Shown piece by piece: positions 1 to 10,161 of a stretch of 64,000 nt of DNA. Location: assembly GCF_003286085.1 (NCBI RefSeq), contig NW_020825317.1, positions 2,294,001 to 2,358,000 of the forward strand. Reading direction: 5' to 3'. The stretch's first letter is position 1; each line of letters opens with the position of its first letter. The notes beneath the pieces are model-generated. The model was not told the origin of the DNA and searched no databases. It was given only the letters and a program-made list of their open reading frames with translations. This stretch comes from Drosophila persimilis. Taxonomy: Eukaryota > Arthropoda > Insecta > Diptera > Drosophilidae. Made by a program: the position numbers and the translations under genes.

Positions 1-1458
1 TTCACCAATACCAAGCAAGTTGATACACGACTCCTCCCTACGGATCTGTAAGCGCTGTGCTAAGTCCTCAGTTATAAAATTGGTTTGAGACCCCGAGTCA
101 AGCAGAGCTCGGGCCAAAACATGTTCACCATTATTTGTTCGGACGCTTACGATCGACGTAGCCAGAATAACTCTATCCATAGCTGTCGCATGGAGAGCAT
201 GCGAAGTGGAAGGTTGATTCTGATTGGGAGGAGGAGAAGAATTCTCTGGGGGTGATGGTAACGATAGACTTTTATTCGCCACTGTGTACCTATGCAATAA
301 GGTATGGTGTGAGCAGCCACACACTCGACACTTCTTAGCTTTGCATCGTACTACAGAGTGGCCTGGCTGCAGACAATTGATGTACAAGGATGCAGTTTTT
401 GCGAATTCGAACCTTTGCATTACTGCTAGCCGACCAAATGGACTGCAATCTGTCAACAAATGGCCTTTCGCATTGCAGTAGCTGCATTGTTGATTTTTGG
501 TATTCACGGTGGAACACGCGAATGAGCTCCGATTATGCGGCTTGCTTGGCACAGCTTTCTGCTCCTGCTTTGGTTTGTCCGAATTTTCGGCCGAAAGATG
601 CTGATGTCTGCGATTAAGCAACTTTTCACAGTCCGTCTAAAGTGGCAGTTTGTCATAATCGAGCTGTTCTTCCCATTTCTCTTTGGTCACCGGATCGACT
701 CTGCTCAAGACGAGATGAATAATCATCGCATTCGAGATCTTTTTATCATCGCCTATCGACAACAACGAACCATATATGGATGAGGCGGTATCGATAAGGT
801 TCCTTAAGGACGATGCTGATTGCTGGGTCATTTTGGGAAGATTAAATAGGGCATCAATGTGATTTTTAAAGATCAGACAATCATTATCGTAGACCCGTTT
901 TAAGCTAGCCATTGCTTTCTCGTAGTTGGTCTCGGTTACTTGGAAAGCCCTAACTGTTCCCAACGCTTCACCGGAGAGACACGAAAGCAAATGGTTGAAC
1001 TTTTCGATAATTGGAATGCTTTGGTCATTATGAACTAGAGTCTCAAATAAACCTATGAAGTTTTTAAAGTCCGAAAAGTTGCCGCTGAACTACGGCAGAG
1101 CTAACTTCGGAAGGCGAGCACGAGTTGGGCCACCATAAGCTGGTACTGCCGGTATTGTCTCATCAGCTGTCTTTAATGCGCAAATGAGAGACATTAATTT
1201 TGCCTTTGTGACAATTGAGAGTTCTTCCAACTCGACTCCAAATTCATCGTCAATGTCTATATCTTCAATCTTCTCTTGAAGTTCGCGTGCCGTGTCAATG
1301 CTACGCATCAGCGTTTAGAGTCTGCACTCGAGCTCCGTCAATACCAGCGGAATATCCCCCGCTTCTAAACGGTCCGCTAATAAACGAATGCCCTTGACAC
1401 GGCAACTGCGCTTTTTCTTCAGCTCTTCAAGGACGATATTGTTGGCTTTTGAGGTCAT
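1..1458 (-). pseudogene. BEL/Pao gag-protease, decayed
   Basis: Gag packages the element RNA; the protease would cut the polyprotein. The likely start is the ATG at 1458-1456. The frame meets a TAA at 1317-1315, continues through the segment ending near 1090, then shifts frame. The segment 990-637 holds the conserved BEL gag core (with SLLSIGDDKK and TKEKWEEQLDYDKL). Cys/His zinc-knuckle residues lie at about 520-300 in another frame. The protease active-site motif ALLDSGSQTNF is encoded at about 100-70 and leads into LLGIGE at the window edge. At least two frame changes and one nonsense codon make it a pseudogene. Reverse transcriptase would lie left of the window. Confidence 0.75.
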
Positions 1459-1574
1459 ATTGATTCTCAATACAAGCAACTGAAGGCGAAAGATCGTTTC
1501 TAATAATCGTATTTAATACCGAGGCACTCAATGAAATAATGGGTAATTGTACCCAAACGAGGTGAAAAACCAAT

Positions 1575-1960
1575 ATACCCGAAAAATTTAGGGTAGAGCG
1601 TCGCTTGGCTGGCGCGTACACGAAAACCACACAAAAATACCAACGAACTGCACTGGTGACAAGCGAAAACGAAAAATTTCACCGCTGCAGTTCTGAAGAA
1701 TGAATTGTGTATACGTATGCACCGACAACGATCGACGCTAAATTGATTTGCGAGGCACGACTTTGTCTTAATTGATAGTTGGATCCTACTGACACCAAAC
1801 GAATATACCCGACGAAAACAGGGTAGCGCGTCACTTGGTGTTTGGTTTGGATCAAGCGCGCCAAACAAAAGAACAACGATAAGCAACGGTGAAGAGCGAA
1901 AGCGAGACGAAAAAATTCACCGCTGCAGCTGCGTATTGGTATGCGTGCTTGGCCAACGAC
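1575..1960 (-). repeat. Duplicated leader module of the BEL element
   Basis: Two diverged direct copies, about 1575-1740 and 1800-1960, share the same order of blocks: a TATACCCGA block, GGGTAG(A)GCGTC(G/A)CTTGG, then a GCGAAA..CGAAAAA(A)TTTCACCGCTGCAG block. Spacing between copies is about 225 bp. It lies between the LTR and gag, in sequence without a convincing ORF. Confidence 0.6.
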
Positions 1961-2547
1961 CCAACTATACATATATTTGACACAACGAAAACGAGAAAGG
2001 GGAAAGGGGCGACAGCGATTGCAGTTAAAATGAGTTATATGTGTAGTTATTGCGTCCAAGAGGGTTAGATGTACATATGTATGTATATATGTATTAATAT
2101 ATATGCTCAACTCTAACTACAGCATGCAATCTAGCTCTACTATGTCATACGTACATATGTGCCAAGAATTGAAAGCGAGGTGCAATTGTTTCAGCACAAG
2201 ACAATAATTGCGAGTTTTTTAATCTTTTCGTCTTCACTCGAGCTTTCAATTTTTTGCACAAATACCTCTTGGGAAGATAGGAAATTCCAGGTGCTGTACT
2301 CTCCTCTTGTATATATGTATGTAGCTGCAGACAGGGATTTGCACGACCGACGCGGTGATTTTTAGTTTGGTTTTTTTGATTATTTGCACACACGTCGCGG
2401 TCAATTTGGCAATTTAGCTGCCGCACATATGCATGTATGTATGTATAATAGATTTTGGCTATTTATCTTTTCTTCACTGTGTCACTGTCACTTTTTGCCT
2501 TCCACTTGAATTAATATGTACGTTTAAATTGCAAGTCCACCCGGGGG

Positions 2548-2834
2548 CGCCATGAAATTTTAGAATAGTTTTTCTAAATAACAATACCAAAATTTCTTGG
2601 GTGACTGCAATTTTTTATTTTAATACGACGAAAGAAAAGGGGTGCGTGCGTTCGATTTCAGGGATTTTTCTCGACTTCTTTTATATATTAAAACAATTTC
2701 TTCTATGCCTACCTTACCTACGGTGGCAAAGCGGGGCGAGTTCGCCAAGAGCGAGAGAGCGAGCTTTTTATTGCGCTCCCGCTTTGCCCTAGCCTAACTT
2801 ACACTAGCCTTCATGAAATACTATCCTAATAACA
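2548..2834 (-). repeat. Putative 5' LTR of the BEL element
   Basis: On the minus strand it begins TGTTATTAGG right after the gypsy-type protease stop codon and ends ...TTTCA just before TGGCGCCCCCGGG, a candidate primer-binding site. It contains a TATA-like stretch (TATATAAAAG on minus, near 2683). No second copy is present to confirm the limits, so they are inferred from TG/CA termini. Confidence 0.45.
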
Positions 2835-2841
2835 ATTATTA

Positions 2842-3213
2842 TTATTCAAATGGCGCTACAATGTCGTTGACATCGGTGAAGTTCACATCGGCACATTGAT
2901 AGTACTGGAGTTTTTCAGATGTACCCTGGTATTCCAGAGTGTTTTTTGCCAAGTTCAATTTGACTCCGGCTTGTGTTAGCAAGTCGAAGCCTATGATGGC
3001 GTCGAAAGAACTTAGGGTATCGAGGAGAAAAAACGGAGAGGTATGCTGGAAAATATTCATCAAGCACTTGCGCTTGATTTCGGTAGACCCGTGGATCGAG
3101 TTTACCGAGAATGACTTGGCGACCAGCGTTATGGTCTTTAGCTCTGTTAAGGGCTTCACATAATTCTTTGCCGCGCCAGTGTCAATTAACATCTTCAGAG
3201 TTCTCCCAGCCAA
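2842..3213 (-). pseudogene. gypsy-type aspartic protease (start of pol)
   Basis: Encodes the retropepsin-like protease that would mature Gag-Pol. The motif LIDTGAAKNYVKPL near the start is the gypsy protease active site, and IIGFDLL follows about 60 residues later as the second conserved block. It overlaps the end of gag by 19 bases in the -1 frame, matching gag-pol frameshifting in gypsy. The ORF is open but ends where the BEL LTR begins, so pol is truncated after protease. Confidence 0.75.
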
Positions 3214-4468
3214 CCGTCGTTGAATGTACGGAAGCCGGGAGTGTTCCCTAAAAAATTAATTGAGTCGTCACCAGGTGCGTACTCGTTCTCACTCTCTAAT
3301 TCTTCAACTGCCTCTTTGGCCGACTTCTCGAATTCTGTTACGGCCTCTTTGGAGTCTGATTGTACGACATTGTTAATGCGTTGCCGTCTTTGACCTGTTG
3401 AACGGTCTGACGAATTCTTGCGTTTTGCTGCGTTGGACTCGTAAGTCTGACGCCTGCTGTAGTCGGTTTTTTGTCTAAATCTGGAGGAAGAGTCAACTTC
3501 CATGGGCTGTGGAGCTTCGGATTGATTTTCTTTAGGGGCCTGAGGCTGGGGACCGCCCTTTTGGCGTTTTACAAAATGGGGATTTCTCTCCTGATTTTGC
3601 TCATCTTTGTTAAACTTGGTTTGTCTGCCTTGGGCACGGTTTTTGTTAGTTTCGGCAATTTGCGCTCGGTCTTGCAAGGCTTTAGCGTAAGAGTTCGCAA
3701 ACATGCTTCTTTCAATGCTAGCCTCAGCTTCCCTGGCCAGAGCCAGTGCGGATGGTAGATCTTTTGGTTGTGCAGGGAACACAACCGCTCTCAACGGCTT
3801 CCTAAGACCGGAGATAAAGGCGTGCAAGGCGTCGTCTCTGACCTCCCGGTTGAGCAAGTCGGCGCCTTCTTGGTCATGAGACATTACAATTTTGTTAGTT
3901 ACGAGAGTGAGCTTCTTTTCGACGTCATCGTAGTATTGCATCAGGGACATTTCGCCCTGCGAAACTAACTCCAAACACTGTCTCAACAAGCGCAAGGATG
4001 TTTTATCCGAGTATGTGCAATCTAGCCTAGCTAGTATTGCATCGAAATTTAGGACAGTGTTGTGAGACACTAGTAAGGCTCCAGCTGGGCCTTTGATTTT
4101 GTTCCTAATGATTTCTACCGCTTGGTAATGCGCCGTGCTCTTTGGAAAGCCCTTGAATAATTCGTATGCGTAGATGGCTGCTTGCCTCCACGCTACATAC
4201 TCATCCTGTACACCGGGAAATCCGTCACAGATTTAATAATGTCTAAGGGAACGTCGCATTTGGCGTTAGGATCGACGGATATTTTCTCGTATGTGACAAT
4301 TTGCGGCACTTCGACCTGCAAACTCTGCACCCGTGAAGCTAAAGCGGTTATTTGTGCTTGAAACTGCCTTTCTTGTTCCGCTAAGGCTTGCCTGATGAGA
4401 GTCTGAACTTGAGCCAGCTCCATTTTTTCAGTTACAACGGTATCTGCAGGGTAGGATTTATTGAGCAA
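3195..4468 (-). pseudogene. gypsy-type gag with one frameshift
   Basis: Structural polyprotein. Two open segments, 4468-4193 and 4070-3195, are joined by in-frame coding sequence once a single-base loss near 4190 is allowed for; the gap reads as gag without other damage. The N-terminal segment has a coiled-coil-like stretch rich in Gln, Ala and Leu. The C-terminal half is basic and Gln/Arg-rich (RRQRINN) and lacks a clear CCHC knuckle, as in gypsy gag. Two ATGs (4468 and about 15 codons inside) are possible starts; I cannot choose. Confidence 0.75.
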
Positions 4469-4965
4469 TTGATTCCCCCCTCCTCACTATCGGTACTATT
4501 ATATTCAGGTTTTTTCTCCCTATAATTCCAACTCATTGGTTTATGGTTGGCACTTTTCGAAACTTAGGCCGATCGAGAAAGATCGGCAGGTAAAACTGTT
4601 GGCAATAGTAGAAACTTGTGTATCTTGGGGTATGCAATATTTATTATAAAATTGTTAAGGGTATGCAGCAGAAAATATAATGCTGCCGAAAGTATGCAAA
4701 ATTTTATTGACCAGGAACGCTGGTAGAAGTATGCAACAATTTTTTGTAAAAGTATGCAACAATTTTAATAAAAGTATGCAATGATTTAAAGGAATGAAAT
4801 GCTGGCAGAAGAAGGCAGCAATATTTACTTTACTTTACACTTTATCTTTATTTTTTTATTTTTTATTTTTTTTTTTAATTCACACGTATCGGTGCGTGGC
4901 GTTCGTGAACAATTTCTTCAAACTGAAATCACTTATGAACTTACATGGTATGGGTTCTTATTTAT

Positions 4966-4983
4966 TGGTTGGGCGCCAATTAA
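4966..4983 (-). promoter_or_regulatory. tRNA-Lys primer-binding site
   Basis: Minus strand reads TTGGCGCCCAACCAATAAA immediately inside the 5' LTR. TGGCGCCCAAC is the tRNA-Lys-complementary primer site expected for gypsy. It fixes the orientation and the inner edge of the LTR. Confidence 0.7.
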
Positions 4984-5587
4984 GTCTACCGCCGTTATCT
5001 CGATGACCAGCGACGCTATGTGGGTAATCGGCTGGCGATAATGGCCTCTTCCTTTGATGAGGTAACGATGGATCCGGCGAGTGAAACTGGATCAATGATG
5101 ATTATGTTGTGTGATGGATCCGGCGAGTGAAACGGGATCAATGATAATTATGTTGTGGGACTTTCCCAACTATAATTGATAACACAACTGAATTTTATTT
5201 ACGGCATTGCCGGAGCTTTAATCGTTCGTCTTATTAAAATGCGATCTGAATTGAGACTGACTTTACAGAAATGTATTTACTTAAGCTTACCCTGTGAAGT
5301 CAATGCATCACGCCATACGCCAGAGTCGGCATGCCGACTCAGCATTCTTGCGCAAACAGCACGGGTGTCCGTTTTCACTTGCTGTGTGCAGAACTCTTGG
5401 CAGCGCGTCAGCATTGTTTACCAGAATACTACTTTGTTGCTGAGACTGACTGCAACCAAAATGCTTAAGGCTGCATGTTGTTGTATTTGCTGCTGAGGGC
5501 AACCAAATACTTATGATTATCTGCTGCGTACTTAGAAACAACAATGTATGACAGAGAGAGTTCATATTATATGCTTAGTTGTTAACT
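4984..5587 (-). repeat. 5' LTR of the gypsy-type element
   Basis: Starts AGTTAACAAC on minus, against a TATATA tract that would be the target, and runs to the primer-binding site. It contains an internal tandem duplication of about 46 bp at 5068-5160. Only one LTR is present in the window. Confidence 0.7.
5068..5160. repeat. 46-bp tandem duplication inside the gypsy-type LTR
   Basis: Two near-identical units starting GATGGATCCGGCGAGTGAAA, each ending ATTATGTTGTG. They differ at only a few positions. Confidence 0.9.
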
Positions 5588-5725
5588 TATATATATATAT
5601 ATTATTATTATTATTTATACAATTGTATTTCCCACCTTACTCTAATATCACGCACAGAGATACATACTTGCTAATTATTAAGTTTATTCCCTATAGCTAG
5701 TGTATAGTTAGGTTGGTTTAATTTC

Positions 5726-6211
5726 TTGTTGTGGTGTTACATGTTAAATGTTCCTTGTCATGAGGGGCTAGCGCCACCTAGGGGTAACATTAAGAATATG
5801 GTTAAAAACGAAAAAAAATCCCCCCACGATTTCTATAACCGTTCAAGGTTAAAAGCGAAGGATTGTGCAAAGGCAGATCCGGAGAACCCAACTTTCGTTG
5901 GGCGGTGGACCAACCCACAGGATTTCCCTGTAGTTTTCCTCTTGGAGGTCAGCAGTGTTCGTACCCGTTGTCAATGCACCGAAGAAAAGAAAACCTGGAA
6001 AAAGGGAATTAACACCTCAAACCCATCCCCCCTATTTTCGTGGTGCCAGTTCCAACAGGGTAAATACGTGCATTACATAACCGTTAGAAAAAATAGCCTA
6101 AACAGTATTTTCAAATTAAAAATTAGCATCGGCACTTGGTGTGGGAATTACATTAAAGCCGGCCTAGACACAGCAAACGGAAGAATCAAAAAGCTGCAGC
6201 CCGAGCTTTAA
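5726..6211 (+). CDS. Unidentified 161-codon ORF
   Basis: I do not recognise this protein. It is basic overall (many Lys/Arg), has several Cys (RTRCQCTEEKK, FSWCQF, IGTWCGNY), no signal peptide or membrane segment, and no DDE, zinc-knuckle or RT motif. It is the only long frame in 5588-6840. It is followed by a GC-richer segment with an AATAAA-like signal (CCTCAATAAACGC at about 6341-6353), so it could be the last exon of a decayed element or of a captured gene. The ATG is simply the first in the frame. Confidence 0.3.
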   Translation: MLWCYMLNVPCHEGLAPPRGNIKNMVKNEKKSPHDFYNRSRLKAKDCAKADPENPTFVGRWTNPQDFPVVFLLEVSSVRTRCQCTEEKKTWKKGINTSNPSPLFSWCQFQQGKYVHYITVRKNSLNSIFKLKISIGTWCGNYIKAGLDTANGRIKKLQPEL

Positions 6212-6839
6212 ACCCCCTCACCACCAATCAGCTGATCCAACAAGTCGCGGGCGGTGAAATCGAGCTGAGCGAGGCGAGGACAGCCGTCCGAACGGGCCTA
6301 GTGCGGCGAATTGGTGTAGTACCCGTTTTCGCGTTCAAACCCTCAATAAACGCGTTAACCCGGAACCTGCAGTCCGCGTAGGACCGAAGTATTGGAGTTA
6401 ATTGGAGATTAATTGAGGCCAGTGTTTGTCATATGTTCACGTTAGGTTACCTGTAGGCTGACTGTAGCTGAAAAGCTGTAAAGAGATGTGCTTCCATACC
6501 TATGTACACACAGCCCACTGAAAGCCACTGAGGCCAATAAGTTAGCACCGTGAATCGCAATCCCTTGACCCTCGGCCTTTTCAGGATCATGGTATGGTGG
6601 AACTGGCACGATTCCGTGCCAAACAGAGATGTCCGACGCGTTGGTAGATCCATATTACTTCTCTATACTATCTTCTCACCTCTATAATTTCCGTACCCCT
6701 AACGATCCTTTCCTTGTCTGTCCCCCTTCCATTCCCAAAAAGAGTACGGGAAATTAAAAAAAAATAATACCAGCAGGACCGAAGCAACATAACTGGGAAG
6801 GGTACCCCACAAGAACCCATACCCATTTCCGTCCAGAGA
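6212..6839. other. Unassigned spacer
   Basis: No ORF I can support. It holds a moderately GC-rich part with an AATAAA hexamer near 6345, then sequence of mixed composition. Probably old transposon debris between the gypsy-type LTR flank and the INE-1-type repeats. Confidence 0.4.
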
Positions 6840-7355
6840 CGGAATCTTATACTGCAGAATCTGAACCAGATTATAAAATTATTATAGCCAAAATGATGAA
6901 AACAATTTCGCTCTGTCTCTCTCTAACACACACGTTTCATGGTCGGCTTTGCCTATTGTAAACAGTGAGCGCGTAGATCTTAGAGACTATAAGAGGTAGA
7001 GCAACCAAATTTGGTATCCACACTCCTGTTAGATCTTACTGTTACATGTGCATCTCAAAATTTCGTTCCAACACCTTGCACCCCCACAAAGGACGAAAAT
7101 CTGTGGCATCCACAATTTTGAAGATACAAGAAAACTAAAAACACAATCATAAAAAACTACCACATCTAAAAGTAATTTTTATTGCCAAAAGTAAAAAACC
7201 AATTTGCTCGAAGCGCCCGACGATATGTTCAAACCAGATAAGTTTTCTCTCTCTCCCGCACGCACACATTGTCACTCAATTCAGTACCAGCAGTGAGTGA
7301 TGACGAATGTCATCTAAAATGTCATCTAGGCGTTGAAGCCAGCCAAATCAAACCC
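6840..7355 (+). mobile_element. Degenerate INE-1/mini-me-type repeat
   Basis: Shares several blocks with the full copy beside it: GAGCAACCAAATTTGGTATCC, the CACAAAGGACGAAAATCTGTGGCATCC block, and the AACTAAAAACACA..ATCATA block. It lacks the left end with the microsatellite and has a diverged right end. An older, truncated member of the same family in the same orientation. Confidence 0.65.
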
Positions 7356-7359
7356 TTTG

Positions 7360-8429
7360 TTATACCCGATACTCAAAATGAGTATTGGGGTATATTAGAT
7401 TTGTGGTAAAAGTGGATGTGTGTAACGTCTAGTAGGAATCGTTTCCGACCCCATTAAGTATATATATTCTTGATCAGCATCAATAGCCGAGTCGATTGAG
7501 CCCTGTCTGTCTGTCCGTCCGTCTGTCCGTCTGTCCGTCCCCTTCAGCGCCTAGTGCTCAAAGACTATAAAAGCTAGAGCAACGATGTTTTGTATCCAGA
7601 CTTCTGTGATATGTCACTGCTACAAAAATATTTAAAAACTTCGCCCCGCCCACTTCCGCCCCCACAAAGGACGAAAATTTGTGGCATCCACAAATTCGAA
7701 GATACGAGAAAACTGAAAACGCAGAATCGTAGAAGATGACTATATGTTCTAGAGTGTAAAATCTGAACAGGATCGTATAATTATCATAGCCATAATCAAT
7801 AAAACAATTTCATTCTTTCTCGCTCTGTCAATTGCCAATTGCAAAATATAAGTTCAAGGATCTCAGAACCTATAAGAGCCAGAGCAACCAAATTTGGTAT
7901 CCACACTCCTGTGATATCGGACCTTGACCGTTTTGTGTCAAAATTTCGCCGCACACCCTTCCGCCCCCACAAAGGGCGAAAATCTGTGGCATCCACAAAT
8001 CTCAGAGACTATTAACGCTAGAGTAACCAAATTCGGTATCCGCACTCTTGTTAGATCTCACTATAAAACGTATATCTCAAAATTTCGCGCCACCCCCTTC
8101 CGCCCCCACAAAAGACGAAAATCTGTTGCATGCACAATATTGCAGATTCGAGAAAACTAAAAACGCAGAATCATAGAGAATGACCATATCTATCCGGTTG
8201 CTGAATCTGGATCAGATCAGATCATTTTTATAGCCAAAAGGAACAAATCAATTTTTAGTGGCTACGCAGCGCCGACGTCACGCTCAGACTGATTTTCTGT
8301 CTCTCTCGCACGCACTCTTTGTCGTGTCGTTTAATATTCGCGGCGTCTGCCGGAGAAGAGCCATACTGACTAAGTATCGGGTATAAATGTAGAGTTGCGG
8401 TCGCAGCAGCAACTCACAACGTTCCCCCT
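7360..8429 (+). mobile_element. Full-length INE-1/mini-me-type repeat, plus copy
   Basis: Begins TTATACCCGATACTCAAAATG. It carries the well-known core with TTCCGACCCCATTAAG, TATATATATTCTTGATCAGC, GAGTCGATTGAGCCCTG and a (GTCY)n microsatellite. AGTATCGGGTATAA sits at 8374-8387, an inverted match to the start. Homology with the 61020-62142 copy continues past this to GTTCCCCCT, including a GTTGC..GCAAC hairpin (8394-8413), as in Helitron-type 3' ends. No coding capacity. Assignment to the non-autonomous Helitron-like INE-1/DINE-1/mini-me group is from memory of the core motif. Confidence 0.7.
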
Positions 8430-8439
8430 GTTGTCCTGA

Positions 8440-9890
8440 TTCTATGTTTGACAACATTAGTGAAAGATAGGTTTTCCTTTTCGTTAAAGAATAGTCGTGG
8501 GAAGTCTTTGCAGAGTTTTATTAATGGGTTTTTTCTGAGCTTAAGTGTTCGGTCATAATTGATTTATTGGGACTGTTTTTGTTTGTTGTTTCGTCCTTAT
8601 CGTAATTGGTCATGGCGTTAATAATGGTAAATTGTCCTGTTCGAATTTGGTAACTTTTAGTTTTGAGTCTACATCTAGTTCTTGTTTATATGGTTTGCTG
8701 TTAACAACTTTAGCCAACTTTAGCTATAGCCCACCAGAAATTACCAGGACTGTATTGATCTGTCTTGGTTCGGAATTGAAAAATCTGTTTCTTTGGTTTA
8801 CTGACATTTTTACAATGTTTTTTGAGTTCCCTTCGATTGAATGTTAACCTTAAGATTTGTTGTATGTGGGGTACAATTCTGTCTGAAAGATTGGGGTACG
8901 GATGTAGTTTTTCTCTATTTTTACAATAACTTTGATATGTCTGAGGATAAAAATTAAACCATCGAATAATGAATAGAATTTGAATAGCAGTAGTGATAAC
9001 GTTGCTTTTCCATTAAATTCCGCGAGGAGGCGTATATGGGTCTTGAACTTTATTGGGTGTAAGTTTAGTACTGTTTTGAGGAAAATTGGGTTGGGTAATT
9101 TTATTTGGTCTTTATTCTGGATTATTATTATTAATCTATTAACAATTGTAATCCCTAGGTTGATAGCCATGAATGGGAGGATAGTTCCATACGCCTTATT
9201 TACGTAGCCTGTCTTTTCTTCGATGCTTTCTGCCGAAAAGTTGAATCGCCATTAATGTTGTGCAGTTCTAGTTCTTGGTAATTTTCTTGGATTTCTTCAA
9301 TATAATGTAAATCTTTCTTGTTTTTGTCATTGTATGTTCTTTTGTAATCTTGCCTTTCTTCTTTTGGCATAATAGCCGGTATGTTTCTTCTTGGTTCCCT
9401 ATAATGGTTGTAATATCGTTTGTCCGGATTTCGTGTGTTACTTGTATTGTTGTTAGGATTGTTGAAATAATTTCTTTGGTTTTAGTTTGATGTACGTGGT
9501 TTGTCCGTGATTAGTGTCCTTTCCTGTTTCTTGCTATATTCTAGATAATAAATTTCTCTTTCCTTGATCGCTGCCTCGTATGCCTCTTGCGGCCCTAGTG
9601 GCCCTCTGATCCCTGTTAGGAAAGCATTAAGACATTAGTTAGTAAATAGTTCTTTCTTTGTTTTGAAGCGTATCGTTTCGGTTTCTTCGGCTTCAGTGAG
9701 CTTAAATAGTGTTATTTCTAGTTCTGTAATTTGTTCGAACAATCTTTGGATTGATAGTCCTTTTGTCGATAGTTCTGTGTAGTTCATACATCAGAGTCGG
9801 TTCGTCTCTTTTGTAACGTGTCCTCTTCCAGGCTGAGGTAAGTTCAGTCCTGTCCTGGGGTCTTCCTACAAGAAATTTGTAGATCGCTGG
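8440..9890 (-). pseudogene. Decayed gag-protease-RT start of remnant B
   Basis: No single ORF survives. By translating minus-strand pieces I see a gag segment at about 9690-9240 (GPLGPQEAYEAAIKEREIYY, then an Asn-rich NNPNNN stretch, then HNINGDSTFRQKAS), protease-like sequence at about 9207-8850 (LPNPIFLKT, FYSLFDGLI) lacking a recognisable active-site Asp-Thr/Ser-Gly, and an RT N-terminal segment at about 8540-8440 (LCKDFPRLFFNEKENLSF). The order and motifs match the 17.6/Tom/297 group. Many frameshifts and stops. Confidence 0.6.
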
Positions 9891-9948
9891 AACTCCGAAA
9901 GAGGGGGGAGGGTCGACTCGTCTTAGTGAGGCAGACGTGAGGATCGAG

Positions 9949-10065
9949 AAGAAGGGCGCGGGGCGAGGCACACCTGCGTGAGTCGGGAGAGAGGGGTCAC
10001 AGGGCGAGTCACACCTGTGGGGGTCGAGAGAGGGGCGCAGGGCGTGTCACACCTGCGTGAGGGGG
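9949..10065. repeat. About three 40-50-bp GC-rich leader repeats
   Basis: Units containing GGGCG(A/T)G(G/T)CACACCTG(C/T)G(T/G)G followed by GTCGAGAGAGGGG-type sequence, repeated three times with drift. They lie in the presumed leader of remnant B. Confidence 0.65.
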
Positions 10066-10161
10066 CGTTTCGAGGATAGATCGAGGGCTAGAGGAGGCGA
10101 GGGTGGCTCACTGGCGAATAGTCGTTGGTATGGGTGACCGGGGCGTTTGGTTCCCTGAAAA

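Larger units (their letters stand above)
1..2834 (-). mobile_element. BEL/Pao LTR retrotransposon, 5' half, cut by window start
   Basis: Reading on the minus strand from the right: a putative 5' LTR, a candidate primer-binding site at about 2530-2547, an unusually long leader (about 2530-1459), then gag and the start of the aspartic protease, which runs off the window at base 1. The LTR sits directly against the end of the gypsy-type protease ORF, so this element inserted into that gypsy copy. Several stops and frameshifts show it is dead. The BEL/Pao assignment comes from the gag (DUF1759-like) and protease (DUF1758-like) sequences; the exact family is not recognised. Confidence 0.8.
2835..5587 (-). 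mobile_element. gypsy-type (Ty3/gypsy) element, 5' portion
   Basis: Minus-strand order: 5' LTR starting AGTTAACAACTAA next to a (TA)n tract, tRNA-Lys-type primer-binding site, leader, gag, protease. It stops at 2835 where the BEL element inserted, so reverse transcriptase, integrase and env are not in this part. AGTTAAC termini, a TA-rich target and a tRNA-Lys primer are gypsy-family traits. The leader (about 4469-4965) is AT-rich with repeated (A)GTATGCAA motifs and no gene. Confidence 0.8.
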
